64,000 nucleotides of DNA from an uncultured Acetatifactor sp. (lineage in GTDB: Bacteria; Bacillota; Clostridia; Lachnospirales; Lachnospiraceae). The stretch's first letter is position 1; each line of letters starts with the position of its first letter. The notes below the pieces were generated by a model, which made no database searches, had not been told where the DNA came from, and worked only from the letters and a program-made list of their open reading frames with translations. Positions 24,655 through 32,775 of this stretch are shown piece after piece. The stretch spans positions 1 to 64,000 of the forward strand of contig NZ_CAJUCP010000008.1 in the NCBI RefSeq assembly GCF_910585425.1, in the 5' to 3' direction. The translations under genes were made by a program, and so were the position numbers.

Positions 24655-26496
24655 TCAGCGCGGCCGCACTTCTATAGCATCGAGCCTGCACAGCTTCGCG
24701 CACAGCCCGCAGCCGTTGCACATGGTCTCGTCGATGGATATGGTTCCGTCCTCATTCTTCGTCAGTGCAGGACAGCCGGGCCGCAGACAGGCGCCGCATT
24801 TCCTGCATTTCTCCGGAATGGGGACGCACTTATTCGGGAAAGTGACCCCTTTGAGCAGCACGCAGGGCGCTTTGGTGACGATCACGGATACCGCGTCCCG
24901 CTTCGTCTCCCGCCGGAAGGCCTCCTCCAGCCCCTCCAGGTCGAAGGCGCTGATTTCATACACATGTTCGATGCCAAGGGAGCGGCACAGGCTCATGATG
25001 TCGATGGCCGGGACCACCTCTCCCTTCAGGGTCTTCCCCGTGGCGGCATGGTCCTGATGGCCTGTCATGCCGGTGGTGGAATTGTCCAGGAGCACCACCG
25101 TGCCGCAGGACTGGTTGTAGACCATGTTCATCAGGGAGTTGATGCCTGTGTGCATGAACGTAGAATCCCCGATGACGGCCACCCAGTCGCGGATGTATTC
25201 CTTCCCCCTGGCCTTCTCCATGCCGTGGAGGGTGCTGATGCTGGAGCCCATGCAGATGGTGGTGTCCACCACGCTCAGAGGGGCAACCGCCCCCAGGGTA
25301 TAGCAGCCGATGTCTCCGGCAGCGTGTATCTTTAAACGGTTCAGCACGGAGTATACGCTCCTGTGGGGACAGCCCGGGCAGAGGATGGGCGGCCTGGCCG
25401 GGACACTTGCCGGGGCCATGGGGCGCTGCCCAGACATCCCCGATTCGAGAGCGGTCTCCCCGGATGCCGCTTTTTCGGAGGCCGCCCCAGACACCGCCTG
25501 TCCCGCCGCATCGGAATCGGACCGGCTTCTGCACTCCGGCACCCGCTGTCTGATCATATTTGCGCTGTACTCTCCCTGGACCGTGAAAATCTCCTTGCCC
25601 ACGGCTTTCAGAATGCCCCAGGATTTCACCTGCTCCTCGATCACAGGCTCCAGCTCCTCGAATATGTACAGCTTCTCCACTTTTGAGGCGAACTCCTCGA
25701 TCAGCTTCCTGGGCAGGGGATGTACCAGGCCCAGTTTCAGCACGCTTGCCTCGGGCATGGCTTCCCGTACATACTGATACGGAATTCCGCTCGTGATGAA
25801 TCCCACGGCCGTGTCCCTGTACTCCGCCCGGTTCACGGACATGGCACAGGCGTCCTCCGCCAGCTTCTTCATCCGCGCTTCCACCACTACATGGCGCTTG
25901 ATGGCATTGCCCGGCATCATGACATATTTCGCGGTATTCCTCTCATAGGGAACGCACTCCTTCTCCCTGCGCTCCTCCAGCTCCACGATGCCCTGGGAGT
26001 GGGAAAGCCTGGTGGTGGAGCGCACCATCACAGGCGTATCGTAGGCTTCGCTCAAGTCAAAGGCCAATTTCGTGAAGGCTTTCGCCTCGGCGCTGTCCGA
26101 GGGCTCCAGCACGGGAATCATGGCCGCCCTGGCCACCATCCTGCTGTCCTGCTCGTTCTGGGAGCTGTACATGCCCGGGTCGTCCGCCGCCACTACCACC
26201 ATGCCGCCTCCCACGCCCGCGTAGGCAGCCGTGAACAGCGGATCCGCCGCCACGTTCACCCCCACATGCTTCATGGAGCACATGGACCTGGCTCCGGCGA
26301 TGGAGGCGCCGATGGCCACCTCCGCCGCCACCTTCTCATTGGGGGACCACTCCGCGTAGACCTCCTCGTATTTCGCGATTGCCTCGCTGATCTCCGTGCT
26401 GGGCGTGCCCGGATAGGCCGCGGACACCTTCACCCCCGCCTCGTAGGCTCCTCTCGCTATGGCCTCATTGCCTAGCAGTATCTTCTTCTCTGACAC
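24655..26496 (-). CDS. iorA: Indolepyruvate:ferredoxin oxidoreductase alpha subunit
   Basis: Catalytic TPP and iron-sulfur subunit, 613 aa, with a GTG start preceded by AGGAGGAGAG. It shows LLGNEAIARGAYEAGVKVSA with YPGTPSTEI, a TPP-binding region VIGDSTFMHTGINSLMNMVY through DNSTTGMTGHQDH, CPGCPHRSVYSVLNRL, and a C-terminal two-cluster ferredoxin domain (CRKCGACLRPGC; CNGCGLCAKLC). An odd Ala/Ser-rich stretch of about 45 residues (around 325-370) is inserted just before CPGCPH, where the usual linker is short. First gene of the aryl-keto-acid operon. Confidence 0.95.
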   Translation of the reverse strand: MSEKKILLGNEAIARGAYEAGVKVSAAYPGTPSTEISEAIAKYEEVYAEWSPNEKVAAEVAIGASIAGARSMCSMKHVGVNVAADPLFTAAYAGVGGGMVVVAADDPGMYSSQNEQDSRMVARAAMIPVLEPSDSAEAKAFTKLAFDLSEAYDTPVMVRSTTRLSHSQGIVELEERREKECVPYERNTAKYVMMPGNAIKRHVVVEARMKKLAEDACAMSVNRAEYRDTAVGFITSGIPYQYVREAMPEASVLKLGLVHPLPRKLIEEFASKVEKLYIFEELEPVIEEQVKSWGILKAVGKEIFTVQGEYSANMIRQRVPECRSRSDSDAAGQAVSGAASEKAASGETALESGMSGQRPMAPASVPARPPILCPGCPHRSVYSVLNRLKIHAAGDIGCYTLGAVAPLSVVDTTICMGSSISTLHGMEKARGKEYIRDWVAVIGDSTFMHTGINSLMNMVYNQSCGTVVLLDNSTTGMTGHQDHAATGKTLKGEVVPAIDIMSLCRSLGIEHVYEISAFDLEGLEEAFRRETKRDAVSVIVTKAPCVLLKGVTFPNKCVPIPEKCRKCGACLRPGCPALTKNEDGTISIDETMCNGCGLCAKLCRLDAIEVRPR

Positions 26497-26558
26497 GTTC
26501 TCTCCTCCTGCCTTCTTCCTTCTGCCATGCCGATTCCTTTGTTTTCTTTGCTTTTAAC

Positions 26559-26587
26559 ATTATACCTAAATACTGTCTGTAACACAA
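26559..26587 (-). promoter_or_regulatory. Sigma-A promoter of the iorAB-paaK operon
   Basis: TTGTGT, 17 bases, TATAAT on the minus strand, about 60 bases before the iorA GTG. Confidence 0.65.
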
Positions 26588-26635
26588 CTATAATTTTATG
26601 CCGGGCGCCAATTAGATTTACGGCCATGACAATAA

Positions 26636-26663
26636 CAGAGCCACTGTCATGACAGTGGCTCTG
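26636..26663 (-). terminator. Perfect 28-base palindrome after the exporter cassette
   Basis: cagagccactgtca is followed immediately by its complement, giving a 14-bp stem, 5 bases after the small protein gene stop. The flank on the minus strand (TTATTG) is only weakly U-rich. Likely the cassette terminator; alternatively a protein-binding palindrome. Confidence 0.6.
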
Positions 26664-26667
26664 AAAC

Positions 26668-26931
26668 TCAATCTAAAAATCCAAGAATATACTCCGTAAG
26701 CATTGCCACATTACTGTCAGGCACCTTGTACGGCTTGTCCTTACGAGGATCGTCGGCATACCGAACCGGACTCAGGCGCACCTTCAATCCGGATTCCAGC
26801 TTTTCCCGCACATTGGAGATAAAACGAAGCGCGGCCTCCTCTTTATCGAACAACAGGATGCGCCCGTCCAGCAGCGCTTCCCTTAAATAAATAATACTTG
26901 CTTTCCCGTCAAACAATCGAATCGCCCACAT
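26668..26931 (-). CDS. Small orphan protein of the exporter cassette
   Basis: I do not recognise this 87-aa protein. It begins MWAIRLFDGKASIIYLREALLDG, has a charged middle (DKEEAALRFISNVREKLESG) and ends YILGFLD. No membrane segment, signal peptide or cysteine motif is present. I chose the ATG at 26931 because GGGAGGG lies about 5 bases upstream; the frame can extend to 26991. It overlaps the 3' end of the ABC gene by 23 bases, so it is translationally coupled and belongs to the same operon. An immunity, chaperone or recognition role is possible but unproven. Confidence 0.65.
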   Translation of the reverse strand: MWAIRLFDGKASIIYLREALLDGRILLFDKEEAALRFISNVREKLESGLKVRLSPVRYADDPRKDKPYKVPDSNVAMLTEYILGFLD

Positions 26932-28726
26932 CCTGCTCCCTCCCATGAACATATTTTTTTGCCTGCGTTTCATACAATTCCCTGTACGCACAGCAGCGTT
27001 CCATCAACTCCATATGCGTTCCCTGAAGGAGCTCTCCCTCCGGAGTCAGATACAGCACGCGGTCAGCAATCGATACGCTTGCAAGACGGTGCGTAATGAA
27101 CAAAATCGCATGCTCCCCCTTCATTCCAGCCAATGTCCGGAACACCTCATCCTCGGCCTGAGGGTCCAGTGAGGCAGACGGCTCATCCAGTATGTATAAG
27201 GGCGCGTTCCGGTAGAGCATCCTTGCCAAAGCCAGTTTTTGCCACTGCCCGCCGGAAGGAATGATGCCGCCCTTGTCAAATGCCTTGGTCAGGCTTGTGG
27301 AAAGCCCTTCCGGAAGATTCTGCATCGGATAGCCGCTGAGCTCCAGCGCGCCCCGGACAGCCGTTTCATTCCCGGAATCGACCTCCCCGTAAGCGATCGC
27401 TTCGCCAACTGTCATGCTCGGCTTCAAATAGTTCTGGAACATTATGGCAAGGCCCTCGCATTCCTCTGCAGCAGCCGCTTCCTTTCCCGCAACCACAATG
27501 CTGCCCTGATAGCAATCATAAAATCCTGCCAGCAGCCTGGCCAGGGTAGTCTTGCCTGCGCCATTGATGCCTACCAGCGCGACACACTCGCCGCGCTTTA
27601 TCTCAAAGCACACATGATTCAGCACATTGCGCTGGGTATCCGGATAGGCAAAGCTCAAATCCTCCACCTTAACGACAGCGTCATGCCCAGCGGCAGCAGA
27701 CGGATTGCTCCCGGCCCTCCCGGCTCCTTCCTTCTTGGTTCCCTCTGTCAGTTCCTCCATGAAGCTGCGATAATTCTGCAGTATGCCCAGCTGCGCCGGC
27801 AGGGAGCAGATTCCATCGAACAATTCTGTCAGCCCCACCTGAAAGCTTAGACATGCCGTCAGGAACATCGCCGTGTCTCCGATTGAAATCTGTCCTAACA
27901 CAGCCTTTCGGATAATCAGGAGATAGACCAGGGCGCATCCCACATACGCTACCAGAGCGGCGGCGCTGTAAAGGACTGTATACCGGCGAAAGATGGCCCT
28001 GGATGCGTCCAACTGCTTTTTTGCATTCCTCTGGTATTGCTTTCGCAGATAGCCTACCGCCCCATATGCATGGATCTCCTCAAACGAATCCCTTTTTGTC
28101 AGAAGATCCGCATAATACCCCATCTTCCTTCTCTCAGGCGACAATGCGAACAATGACGCCATGACGTTCTCCTCATAACGGTTATTCGCCATAAAAATCA
28201 ATATAGAGCAGACAATCAGAATCGCCACATACACTATACTGCTCCGGCTGAGAATCACGACATAGCCCACTGTACCCACGATAAGGCCTATCGCGCCAAA
28301 CAACAGCATGAATATGGAATTCGGAGTCTGTTTGGTCAATCCTCTCGCCCGCTCCATACGGTTTAAAAAACCCGGCGTATCCATCTTGCCCAGCGGAATA
28401 CGTTCTACACGGTTCAGAATCCCCTCCTCCATGCGTATGCCGATTTCTTCCGTGACTACCCTGTTCATTGCAAATAAGGTACGGCTCTGGAGCTTTGCGA
28501 ACAGTTGAAATACAATAATTATGATTGCATATACAGCTATCGCTTTGAACGGAATACTGTTCAAAATTCCATCCACGATCTTGCTCAGGAGATAAGACTG
28601 GACCACATTGCTCAATCCCGCGAACAAGGAAGACAGCACTGTCAAGACCAAGAAAACCGGCGCTGTCTCAACCATGATAGACATGATATATTTGAGATTA
28701 GATAAAATACCATTTCCTTTCTGCAT
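26909..28726 (-). CDS. ABC exporter, fused permease and ATPase
   Basis: A 605-aa half-transporter. The N-terminal 310 residues form a six-helix exporter domain (VFLVLTVLSSLFAGLSNVV, IAVYAIIIIVFQLFA, LLFGAIGLIVGTVGYVVIL). The ATPase domain has Walker A GINGAGKTTLARLL, a variant signature IPSGGQWQKLALARML and Walker B LYILDEPSASLD. The Trp after SGGQ is a form I associate with peptide and natural-product exporters, a weak hint. No peptidase C39 domain is fused. Upstream GGAGGAAA gives a strong start. It sits between the kinase-like gene (48 bases) and the small orphan gene (overlap). Codon choice is more AT-rich than the flanking operons, suggesting acquisition. Confidence 0.92.
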   Translation of the reverse strand: MQKGNGILSNLKYIMSIMVETAPVFLVLTVLSSLFAGLSNVVQSYLLSKIVDGILNSIPFKAIAVYAIIIIVFQLFAKLQSRTLFAMNRVVTEEIGIRMEEGILNRVERIPLGKMDTPGFLNRMERARGLTKQTPNSIFMLLFGAIGLIVGTVGYVVILSRSSIVYVAILIVCSILIFMANNRYEENVMASLFALSPERRKMGYYADLLTKRDSFEEIHAYGAVGYLRKQYQRNAKKQLDASRAIFRRYTVLYSAAALVAYVGCALVYLLIIRKAVLGQISIGDTAMFLTACLSFQVGLTELFDGICSLPAQLGILQNYRSFMEELTEGTKKEGAGRAGSNPSAAAGHDAVVKVEDLSFAYPDTQRNVLNHVCFEIKRGECVALVGINGAGKTTLARLLAGFYDCYQGSIVVAGKEAAAAEECEGLAIMFQNYLKPSMTVGEAIAYGEVDSGNETAVRGALELSGYPMQNLPEGLSTSLTKAFDKGGIIPSGGQWQKLALARMLYRNAPLYILDEPSASLDPQAEDEVFRTLAGMKGEHAILFITHRLASVSIADRVLYLTPEGELLQGTHMELMERCCAYRELYETQAKKYVHGREQDVGDSIV

Positions 28727-28774
28727 ATTATTTCCTCCTCACTGGACAGCGCTGTTCCTGCCAGCGCTGTCCAT

Positions 28775-29638
28775 TCAGCATCCGAACAGCTTATGTATCG
28801 CAAGCGAATTGCCCAGCTGCTCTTCCGAGATTCCATTATTCAGCAATGCAGTCCTGCATTTTTCGGTAATCGTTTTATTATCCAGAGCGAGCTGATGCAA
28901 TTTTTCATCATCAATTATCGAAAAAGCTTTCTCATCCAACGCAAGGTTTGGAAGCACCTCTGTCCCGACCGCATAATGACAGGGCGTAAAGCCGTAATAT
29001 GCGGCAATCTCCCTCCCGTCCATTTTGTCTTCAGTTAATCCGTATTTATAATCAGTGTGAGAATCAAGGTCAATAAACTGAAAACCGGCGGTATCGTCGT
29101 AGAAAAAATTGCTTTTCGTATTGAAATCTATCAAAATATCGTTATCCAGTAGAACAATAATGTCCCTTATGAATTTGTCAAAGTGTTTTTGCGGTACTTT
29201 GGATATTGCATTCGTTCTGGAAATAACATATTCTTTCGCATCAGTATCGCTTGAAAGATATGCAAGATGAGGTTTGCCGACATAAAGTTCTTTCATAATC
29301 GAATCGTCGTAAAGCTCCTCGCCTTTCGCCCGCGACTGGATGATATAGCCATTTCCGTTTTCGCTGTTTGGCTCCACACAATACCCAAGTATAGGGACGA
29401 CCCCAACACCTTGCTCTTTCAACTCCATAAGAGTTTTGATCAATTCGTCAAAATAGGCAAGGTCATCATCGCGCGTCGTAACATTCCTGAGCTTGATTTT
29501 AGACGCAGTCAATACCGCATATTCGCCTATCAAATATGCCTGCCTGTCAACGCCGCGTTTTGCGGCTTCCATTTCTTTCATTTGGGCCAACAGGCCCCTT
29601 GCCGTTTCGGGCTGGATATAAAAATACTTTTCTTCCAT
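28775..29638 (-). CDS. Protein-kinase-fold / phosphotransferase-like protein
   Basis: A 287-aa soluble protein, not confidently assignable to a named family. It has kinase-fold landmarks: YLIGEYAVLTASKIKLRNV could be the nucleotide-binding strands, EELYDD and the DKFIRDIIVLL helix follow, then a catalytic-loop-like LIDFNTKSNFFYDD and a metal-site-like FQFIDLDSH (Asp in place of DFG). Similar layouts occur in aminoglycoside-phosphotransferase-like and small Ser/Thr kinase-like proteins, some associated with peptide modification. It lies 74 bases after the 22-codon ORF and before the ABC exporter, in the same operon. Function is inferred only from fold; a modifying enzyme, resistance kinase or degenerate binding protein are all possible. 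Confidence 0.7.
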   Translation of the reverse strand: MEEKYFYIQPETARGLLAQMKEMEAAKRGVDRQAYLIGEYAVLTASKIKLRNVTTRDDDLAYFDELIKTLMELKEQGVGVVPILGYCVEPNSENGNGYIIQSRAKGEELYDDSIMKELYVGKPHLAYLSSDTDAKEYVISRTNAISKVPQKHFDKFIRDIIVLLDNDILIDFNTKSNFFYDDTAGFQFIDLDSHTDYKYGLTEDKMDGREIAAYYGFTPCHYAVGTEVLPNLALDEKAFSIIDDEKLHQLALDNKTITEKCRTALLNNGISEEQLGNSLAIHKLFGC

Positions 29639-29712
29639 ATCAAGATTATACCTTTCTATCAGTCACACACTATGCCATGTTGTATATTTTACAGTTTCCT
29701 TCTATAAATAAG

Positions 29713-29781
29713 TCAGTACGCAGCATAACGCCGACGCCGCTTCCGATGCAGCAGCAAGTAGATGCCCTTTACGCACTTCAT
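29713..29781 (-). CDS. 22-residue basic micro-ORF, first gene of the exporter cassette
   Basis: The reading frame starts MKCVKGIYLLL, continues HRKRRRRY and ends AAY before TGA. A strong site, GGGAGGAA, lies 8 bases before the ATG, and a consensus-like promoter about 45 bases upstream aims at it, so translation is well supported. The peptide has a hydrophobic IYLLL patch, six Arg/Lys in seven residues, one Cys and an aromatic end. It could be a signal peptide pheromone, a precursor exported by the adjacent ABC protein, or a leader peptide controlling the operon. It is far below the size that gene finders usually report. Confidence 0.6.
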   Translation of the reverse strand: MKCVKGIYLLLHRKRRRRYAAY

Positions 29782-29813
29782 GCTTATTCCTCCCTTTACA
29801 AAATAAACTAAAA

Positions 29814-29898
29814 TGTACAATATAATTATAACAAGTAAAAGCAGAATTGCAACTGCAATATGGTAATTATTTTCACAAATGTACATTTTTGTACATTT
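29814..29898. promoter_or_regulatory. TGTACA operator-like repeats around the cassette promoter
   Basis: Three copies of TGTACA occur at 29814, 29880 and 29890. The last two form a perfect 9-bp inverted repeat (aaatgtaca, 4-base loop, tgtacattt; 29877-29898) upstream of the -35, and the first lies at the likely transcription start. The arrangement suits a repressor binding both sides of the promoter. No regulator gene is present in the cassette. Confidence 0.5.
29825..29852 (-). promoter_or_regulatory. Sigma-A promoter of the exporter cassette
   Basis: TTGCAA, 16 bases, TATAAT on the minus strand, placing the start about 25 bases before the ribosome site of the micro-ORF. Confidence 0.75.
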
Positions 29899-29945
29899 CT
29901 CACATTTCTATCATCCGCCTTTTGTGACTACTGCCCAAAAGAAAA

Positions 29946-29975
29946 TCCCATGCCTGTCTGCTTTCAGGCATGGGA
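29946..29975 (-). terminator. Terminator after the [FeFe] hydrogenase gene
   Basis: Eleven-base stem (tcccatgcctg) with an 8-base loop, followed on the minus strand by TTTTCTTTT. Confidence 0.85.
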
Positions 29976-30010
29976 TCCATTTTCTTGAACTTTTCAGGCA
30001 ATTAACCTTC

Positions 30011-31513
30011 TCAGGCATCCGTCTCCCGTGGCACCGTCTCCCGGGCCTGGGCCTTGAACTTCGCCACTTCCTTCATGGCCTGAGGAATGGCGATGTTCGT
30101 CCCGGCTCCGGCCACGCAGCCTCCGGGACAGGCCATGCCCTCTATCAGGCAGCCGTTCTTCCGCCCGGCCTTGGCCAGAAGGAGCATCTTCTTGCACTCC
30201 GTCAGGCCCTCCGCGTGCTCTATCTTCACTTCGGTGCCGGGGTAATAGGTCTTGATGCACTCCTCGATGGCACCCGCCACGCCGCCTGCCACGCCGTAGC
30301 CCCGGCCCGCTCCGGTGGCGTCCTCCATCTCGTCCATGGCCTTTATCTCCTCTAAGAGGATGCCCCTGGCCTCGAACATCCCTGTCAATTCCTCAAAAGT
30401 GATGACGAAGTCCACGTCCGAGCGGATCGTCCTGCGGCTGGCCTCCAGCTTCTTGGAGGCGCAGGGGCCGATGAACACCACCTGTGCGTCCGGGTGCTCC
30501 TGCTTGATGATCCTGGCCGTGGCCACCATGGGAGTCAGCTCGTTGCTGATCTTGTCGATGGTCTCCGGGAAGAGGTGCTTTGCCATCACGGACCAGGAGG
30601 GACAGCAGGAGGTCAGGGCGAAGCTCTGCTTCCCTGTGGCCACCTCGTTCACGTAATGCTCCGCCTCCGCCATGCAGCCCAAGTCCGCGCCGATGGCCGT
30701 CTCGTACACATCCGCGAAGCCGAGCTCCTTCAGAGCCGTCTTGAACATCTCCGGCGTGACCTTCGGCCCGAACTGTCCCGCGAAGGCCGGGGCCACCTGG
30801 GCGATGATCTCCCTGCCCGACTGCATGGCGCGGATCAGCTGGAATATCTGGGACTTGTCCGCTATGGCCCCGAAGGGGCAGCTGACCATGCACATCCCGC
30901 AGGACACGCATCTGTCATTGTCTATGTAAGCCCTGCCGAACCGGTCGGATTTGATCGCGTCCACGCCGCAGGCCGCCTTGCAGGGGCGCTCCTTGTGGCA
31001 GATGGCGTCATAGGGGCATACTTCCTTGCACTTTCCGCATTTGATGCATTTCTCCTGGTCGATCACGGACTTGCCGTTCACCATGGAGATGGCCCCTTTG
31101 GGGCATACGCTGTGGCAGGGATGGGCCACGCAGCCCATACAGGAGCTGGTGACTTCATAATGGTTCTCCGGACAGGCGTTGCAAGCGGAAGGGATGACCT
31201 GCATCAGGGGCGGTTCATAGTATTTCTCATCGATGTCGCTCTCCTCCAGCCCCTGGGTCAGATGGCCGGGATGCTCCCTGTTCTCCGGGCGCAGGCTCAT
31301 ACCCATGGCCAGGCGGATGCGCTCCCGGATGATGGCCCTGTCCCGGTACACGCTCTCCCAGTATAAGGGCTCTTCATAGTCCACTATTTTATAGGGGAGC
31401 GCCTCCATGTCGTCCTTCAGGTTCGTCGAATTGTACGCAAGGTTCGCCACTTCCCTGAATACCCGTCTCCTGCGTTGGCGGACGGGGGTGTCGATTCCTC
31501 TCATGCTGCTCAT
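30011..31513 (-). CDS. Monomeric [FeFe] hydrogenase, probably group B
   Basis: A 500-aa iron-sulfur protein. Several cysteine clusters come first (CNACPENHYEVTSSCMGC; CIKCGKCKEVCPYDAIC; CVSCGMCMVSCPFG). H-cluster motifs follow: L1 TSCCPSW, L2 FIGPCASKKLEA and L3 GMACPGGCVAGAG. The L2 GPC-x-x-KK-x-EA form and L3 ending GAG rather than GGG point to the poorly characterised group B enzymes rather than the HydA prototype. The ATG at 31513 follows AAAGGAGG by 10 bases; the frame is open to 31726 but upstream sequence overlaps a terminator. Predicted to couple ferredoxin oxidation to H2 or to sense redox state. It has its own terminator and no maturase genes nearby. Confidence 0.9.
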   Translation of the reverse strand: MSSMRGIDTPVRQRRRRVFREVANLAYNSTNLKDDMEALPYKIVDYEEPLYWESVYRDRAIIRERIRLAMGMSLRPENREHPGHLTQGLEESDIDEKYYEPPLMQVIPSACNACPENHYEVTSSCMGCVAHPCHSVCPKGAISMVNGKSVIDQEKCIKCGKCKEVCPYDAICHKERPCKAACGVDAIKSDRFGRAYIDNDRCVSCGMCMVSCPFGAIADKSQIFQLIRAMQSGREIIAQVAPAFAGQFGPKVTPEMFKTALKELGFADVYETAIGADLGCMAEAEHYVNEVATGKQSFALTSCCPSWSVMAKHLFPETIDKISNELTPMVATARIIKQEHPDAQVVFIGPCASKKLEASRRTIRSDVDFVITFEELTGMFEARGILLEEIKAMDEMEDATGAGRGYGVAGGVAGAIEECIKTYYPGTEVKIEHAEGLTECKKMLLLAKAGRKNGCLIEGMACPGGCVAGAGTNIAIPQAMKEVAKFKAQARETVPRETDA

Positions 31514-31679
31514 GCTGTGTATGCCTCCTTTCAGGGGCCCGCCGATTCGTCCTATGGCCTTCCCCTCGCTGTGATTTCTTGACATGAAGCCAGACTGCAT
31601 AACGCTGCCAGGCATCTGTCTGCATCTATGGTAACATAGACATAGGGCGGATTGCAACTGTCTTTTATCAAAAAAGCCC

Positions 31680-31712
31680 GTCTCTGACAGGGCCATAAAT
31701 TCTGTCAGAGAC
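31680..31712 (-). terminator. Terminator after the NanA-like gene
   Basis: Perfect 11-bp stem (gtctctgacag), 11-base loop, then GGGC and a T6 run on the minus strand. Confidence 0.9.
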
Positions 31713-31754
31713 GTGAAATCTTTCAATATATAAATAGGAATCTTCTAAATCCGA

Positions 31755-32675
31755 TCAGCAATATTTCTTTATGGCCGCGTCGATCATCCCCGCGCACTTC
31801 TCCACCTGGGGCATGTCCTCGGGCACCAGGCAGGGCATGGGCCTGCGCACTGTTCCGATGTCGATTCCTGTCCTGATCTTCAGGATTTCCTTCATCACGG
31901 CATACAGATTGCCGTGGCAGCCGCACATGGCATAGATGATGGCTGTGGCCTCGTCCTGGACCGCCATGGCAGTCTTCATGTCGCCTGCCTGGTAGCGCTC
32001 CATGATCTTCATGTAAAGCTCCGGCATGACGCCGTATGTGCCGCCGATTCCTCCGTCCGCCCCCATGGCCAGCCCGGAGACCAGCTGCTCGTCAGGCCCA
32101 TTGAAGACGACAAAATCGTCTCCTCCCTCCATACGGAAGGTCTGGATATCCGTCACCGGCACGGAGCTGTTCTTCACGGCCCTCACCCTCGGATTCTTCT
32201 TCATCTCCTTAAACAGGGGCAGCGTCAGGGCCACGCCGGCCAGCTGGGGGATGTTGTAGATCACGAAATCCGTGTTGGGCGCCGCGTCGGAGATGTCGTT
32301 CCAATACCCCGCGATGGCATACTCGGGCAGATGGAAATAAATAGGCGGTATCGCGGCTATCGCGTCCACGCCCAAGCCCTCCGCGTGTGCGGCCAGCTCA
32401 CGGCTGTCCCTGGTATTGTTGCAGGCCACATGGGCGATGACGGTCAACTTCCCTGCCGCAGCTTTCATCACATGCTCCAGCGTCAGCTTCCGCTCCTCCA
32501 CGTCCTGGTAGATGCATTCCCCTGAGGATCCCCCCACGTAGAGCCCCTTCACGCCCTTCTCCACCAAGTGTGCCGTCAGCTCTTCCACTTTTTCGGCGCT
32601 TACCCGGCCTTCTTTGTCATAACACGCGTAGAACGCCGGGATGATTCCCTGATACTTTGCTTTGCTTTTCTCCAT
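31755..32675 (-). CDS. nanA: N-acetylneuraminate lyase-like (DHDPS/NanA family)
   Basis: Class I aldolase of the DapA/NanA superfamily, 306 aa. It shows the GSSGE motif (YVGGSSGECIYQ), the catalytic Tyr in VIYNIPQLAG and the Schiff-base Lys in RAVKNSS. A NanA role (sialic acid to ManNAc and pyruvate) is favoured by the divergent RpiR regulator, two sialidases, NanE and ROK kinase in the following 12 kb; a DHDPS role is unlikely because of that context. Start MEKSKAKYQG has AGAAGG upstream. It has its own consensus-like promoter and strong terminator. Confidence 0.82.
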   Translation of the reverse strand: MEKSKAKYQGIIPAFYACYDKEGRVSAEKVEELTAHLVEKGVKGLYVGGSSGECIYQDVEERKLTLEHVMKAAAGKLTVIAHVACNNTRDSRELAAHAEGLGVDAIAAIPPIYFHLPEYAIAGYWNDISDAAPNTDFVIYNIPQLAGVALTLPLFKEMKKNPRVRAVKNSSVPVTDIQTFRMEGGDDFVVFNGPDEQLVSGLAMGADGGIGGTYGVMPELYMKIMERYQAGDMKTAMAVQDEATAIIYAMCGCHGNLYAVMKEILKIRTGIDIGTVRRPMPCLVPEDMPQVEKCAGMIDAAIKKYC

Positions 32676-32719
32676 TTTCTACCTTCTTTCTTTCAGGATT
32701 GCTTTTTCTGACAACATAT

Positions 32720-32748
32720 ATTATAATGGCTTATATTCATTTAGACAA
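32720..32748 (-). promoter_or_regulatory. Sigma-A promoter of nanA
   Basis: TTGTCT, 17 bases, TATAAT on the minus strand, about 45 bases before the nanA ATG and divergent from the rpiR-type gene. Confidence 0.8.
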
Positions 32749-32775
32749 CATTAGAAAACAATCTTTATTAATTTT

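Noticed and set aside
31755..32675. Dihydrodipicolinate synthase (dapA)
   Set aside because: Genomic context is sialic-acid catabolism and no lysine-pathway genes are adjacent.
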